The translations under genes and the position numbers were made by a program. A stretch of DNA of 7,335 bases from Crocinitomicaceae bacterium (GTDB taxonomy: Bacteria; Bacteroidota; Bacteroidia; Flavobacteriales_D; Crocinitomicaceae), in the NCBI GenBank assembly GCA_013215515.1, contig JABSPC010000439.1:1-7335 (forward strand). The letters are read 5' to 3'. Positions 6,253 to 7,335 of the stretch are shown in pieces. The notes beneath the pieces are model-generated. The model saw nothing but the letters and a program-made list of their open reading frames with translations. It made no database searches and was not told the origin of the DNA. Positions within the stretch are counted from its first letter, which is position 1; each line of letters opens with the position of its first letter.

Positions 6253-6585
6253 ATGAAGATTAATAATTATAAAAGAGGTGAACAAAGAATCTATGAACTC
6301 AGTGATGAAGTACAGCTAGACACTGATAATGGGTTGAGATACTTTGCTGTTAATGACTGGATTGATAGGCATCCTAATATTTTATATCAACACATATATA
6401 GATCATATAGCATTGGTTTAAACAAATATCGACTATGTGAGCAGGGAGTAAAAAAACTTAAGCTCGCACTGCATCAGCATCATCCAAGCTTATTTCAAGA
6501 AATGCTTCAAAGGAAAGCTTTAATGGCTATTGAATCTCGTGAGCAGGGTAAAATCGCAATTAGCAAACTTGTTAAGCAAAAATGA
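6253..6585 (+). CDS. Uncharacterised 110-aa basic protein
   Basis: I do not recognise this protein. It is 110 residues, rich in Lys, Arg, His and Gln, with no signal peptide or membrane segment. The middle (residues ~28-75, containing WIDRHP and a predicted helix VKKLKLAL) and the helical C-terminus (MLQRKALMAIESREQGK onward) suggest a small cytoplasmic helical protein, possibly nucleic-acid binding; that is inference. The ATG at 6253 is chosen because AGAGGA lies 6 nt upstream (6241-6246) and a TAnnTTTG promoter box precedes it; the frame is open further to a TTG at 6202, but that codon lies within the promoter. Six of its eight arginines use AGA/AGG, against three of fifteen in ctaA, hinting at foreign origin. 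The stop TGA is followed directly by TAA. Confidence 0.7.
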   Translation: MKINNYKRGEQRIYELSDEVQLDTDNGLRYFAVNDWIDRHPNILYQHIYRSYSIGLNKYRLCEQGVKKLKLALHQHHPSLFQEMLQRKALMAIESREQGKIAISKLVKQK

Positions 6586-6713
6586 TAATGGTTCTGGATT
6601 GAATTTAGCATTGTCGGCCTCCTTTTATTAACAGCTTCCCCCAACTCCTTAAACGTTCACCTGTTGCCTTTGAGCACCTCAGTCAAAGGACAAATAGAAA
6701 CTTGAAGTGGATA

Positions 6714-7136
6714 TTACTTTTTTATTCGGTAATAAAACACCACTATCCCTTCCATATCAAATTCGAGCTCAAGTGAATTGATCAAGGAATCCTTTAGGGC
6801 ATCAGGAACCATCTCTTGAATAGCAAAGTCGTTTAAAGGAATTCGCAATTCTTGAGTATCGTTTGTCAGACCACTATGTTGTTGTAAGTCGGGAGTGGTC
6901 AGCTTCAAAGATAGTGTTTCAGTACCTCCTACGCCATACGTTGGATTGACAAAATTAATCTTGATTGTGACAGTTTTGAACAACTCCGTTTTCGAACGAA
7001 TATCCAACCATACTTCAAGATCTACCCATCGATTTGGTTCTGATAGCATGACTTTTACACTTTCTTTTCCAGAGGTGTATTGTTCCTCTCCTTTTGCTAT
7101 TGTTTGCTTTGTCATGATGAGTTCTCTAGTAGCCAT
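6714..7136 (-). CDS. Uncharacterised ~140-aa beta-rich protein
   Basis: I do not recognise a family. The frame is open from 7226, but I place the start at the ATG at 7136 (MATRELIMTKQ), since a promoter-like TTG-N20-TATATTTA lies at 7160-7190 and the codons upstream read through it. This ATG has A at -3 and -6, as favoured in Bacteroidota; the ATG at 7115 (MTKQ) is the alternative. The 140 residues hold alternating hydrophobic stretches such as VDLEVWLDI, TVTIKINFV, ETLSLKL, NSLELEFDM and IVVFYYRI, suggesting a mostly beta fold. No signal peptide or membrane helix remains after trimming. It is convergent with the 110-aa gene and divergent from the transposase-like frame. An 86-codon frame on the other strand (6895-7155) is judged a shadow. 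Confidence 0.6.
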   Translation of the reverse strand: MATRELIMTKQTIAKGEEQYTSGKESVKVMLSEPNRWVDLEVWLDIRSKTELFKTVTIKINFVNPTYGVGGTETLSLKLTTPDLQQHSGLTNDTQELRIPLNDFAIQEMVPDALKDSLINSLELEFDMEGIVVFYYRIKK

Positions 7137-7159
7137 ATTACTTGCGGGTTGGTGATATT

Positions 7160-7190
7160 TAAATATACATAAAGGAATGGAGGGGAGCAA
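7160..7190 (-). promoter_or_regulatory. Candidate promoter of the 140-aa orphan gene
   Basis: On the minus strand, TTG (plus 7188-7190) and TATATTTA (plus 7160-7167) are 20 nt apart; the box differs from TAnnTTTG only in the last base. The predicted start near 7153 leaves a leader of ~17-20 nt to the ATG at 7136. Confidence 0.45.
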
Positions 7191-7211
7191 ATTTGGGGTC
7201 AATGCAAAAAG

Positions 7212-7241
7212 TTGTGGGTAAATCATGATTTCTTACTTTTG
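7212..7241 (+). promoter_or_regulatory. Promoter of the transposase-like gene, TTG-N19-TACTTTTG
   Basis: TTG at 7212-7214 and TACTTTTG at 7234-7241 have the ideal 19-nt spacing and a perfect -7 box. The ATG at 7247 lies only 5 nt after the box, so the transcript would be leaderless or nearly so. Confidence 0.6.
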
Positions 7242-7246
7242 GGATC

Positions 7247-7335
7247 ATGAATTCAGAGCTAACATCATTGATGGAATTATTACTTCCGTCGTATTTAATC
7301 GAGCATTACACAATCGTTAATATTGAACCTATTTC
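7247..7335 (+). CDS. N-terminus of a probable ISAon1-type transposase N-terminal-region protein (runs off window)
   Basis: The 29 visible codons from the ATG at 7247 stay open to the right edge. The peptide starts MNSELTSLMELLLPSYL and continues IEHYTIVNIEP. The 'LxLLLPxxLxEHYxIVxIE' pattern resembles the start of the ISAon1-family transposase N-terminal-region proteins common in Bacteroidota, small proteins usually followed by a separate DDE transposase gene. Recognition rests on memory of a short segment, so it is tentative. A well-formed promoter directly precedes it. If right, an insertion sequence begins within the preceding ~100 bp, but I could not identify its terminal repeat because the other end is outside the window. 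Confidence 0.5.
   Translation, partial: MNSELTSLMELLLPSYLIEHYTIVNIEPI

Noticed and set aside
6667..6689. Inverted repeat CCTTTGA/TCAAAGG between the two convergent orphan genes as a terminator
   Set aside because: Position fits a shared terminator, but the 7-bp stem has a 9-nt loop and no T-run on either strand.
6895..7155. 86-codon plus-strand frame with a hydrophobic C-terminus
   Set aside because: Antisense to the 140-aa gene; hydrophobic character is what a reversed charged region tends to give, and no promoter or start signal precedes it.
1..7335. CRISPR array, rRNA, riboswitch or phage-defence operon
   Set aside because: No regularly spaced repeats, no rRNA-like sequence, no recognisable aptamer, and no defence-gene motifs in any frame.

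Overview
The window reads as chromosomal DNA from a Bacteroidota bacterium, most likely of the order Flavobacteriales (something near Fluviicola/Crocinitomicaceae is a guess). The evidence is a giant-type secreted PKD-repeat protein with the N-terminal 'SHIVGG' signature seen in Bacteroidota, promoters matching the Bacteroidota TTG-N19-TAnnTTTG consensus, a general lack of Shine-Dalgarno sequences, and a COX15-type heme A synthase.

Layout. Positions 1-2159 (minus) hold the first ~719 residues of a secreted PKD-repeat protein whose 3' end lies outside the window; it is open across the left edge. Positions 2255-3058 (minus) encode a YeeZ-like Rossmann-fold NAD(P)-binding protein with a TTG start, followed by a plausible terminator at 2215-2236. 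A 342-bp divergent spacer comes next and carries a strong hairpin. Positions 3401-4420 and 4448-5236 (plus) encode heme A synthase (ctaA) and a TauE/SafE-family membrane permease, 27 nt apart. A 345-bp spacer follows, containing a second copy of the hairpin and a 138-bp imperfect palindrome. A tRNA with CAT anticodon (5582-5655) then has its own textbook promoter and intrinsic terminator.

From 5690 to the right edge the DNA looks accessory. It holds a short lipoprotein-like frame whose expected ATG is ATA (5862-6062), an orphan 110-aa basic protein with unusual arginine codons (6253-6585), an orphan ~140-aa protein on the minus strand (6714-7136), and, running off the right edge, what looks like the first 29 codons of an ISAon1-type transposase N-terminal-region protein (7247 onward) with its own promoter.

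How the parts relate. CtaA finishes heme A for an aa3-type terminal oxidase, and the permease behind it is probably co-transcribed or has its own promoter overlapping the gap. The PKD protein is probably exported by the type IX secretion system. No clear new multi-gene system is visible. The signals most worth a second look are the repeated CATTGCY-loop hairpin element with its attached palindrome, the -7 promoter boxes lying 4-5 nt from start codons (possible leaderless mRNAs), the alternating A/B PKD repeat pattern, and the orphan genes downstream of the tRNA.
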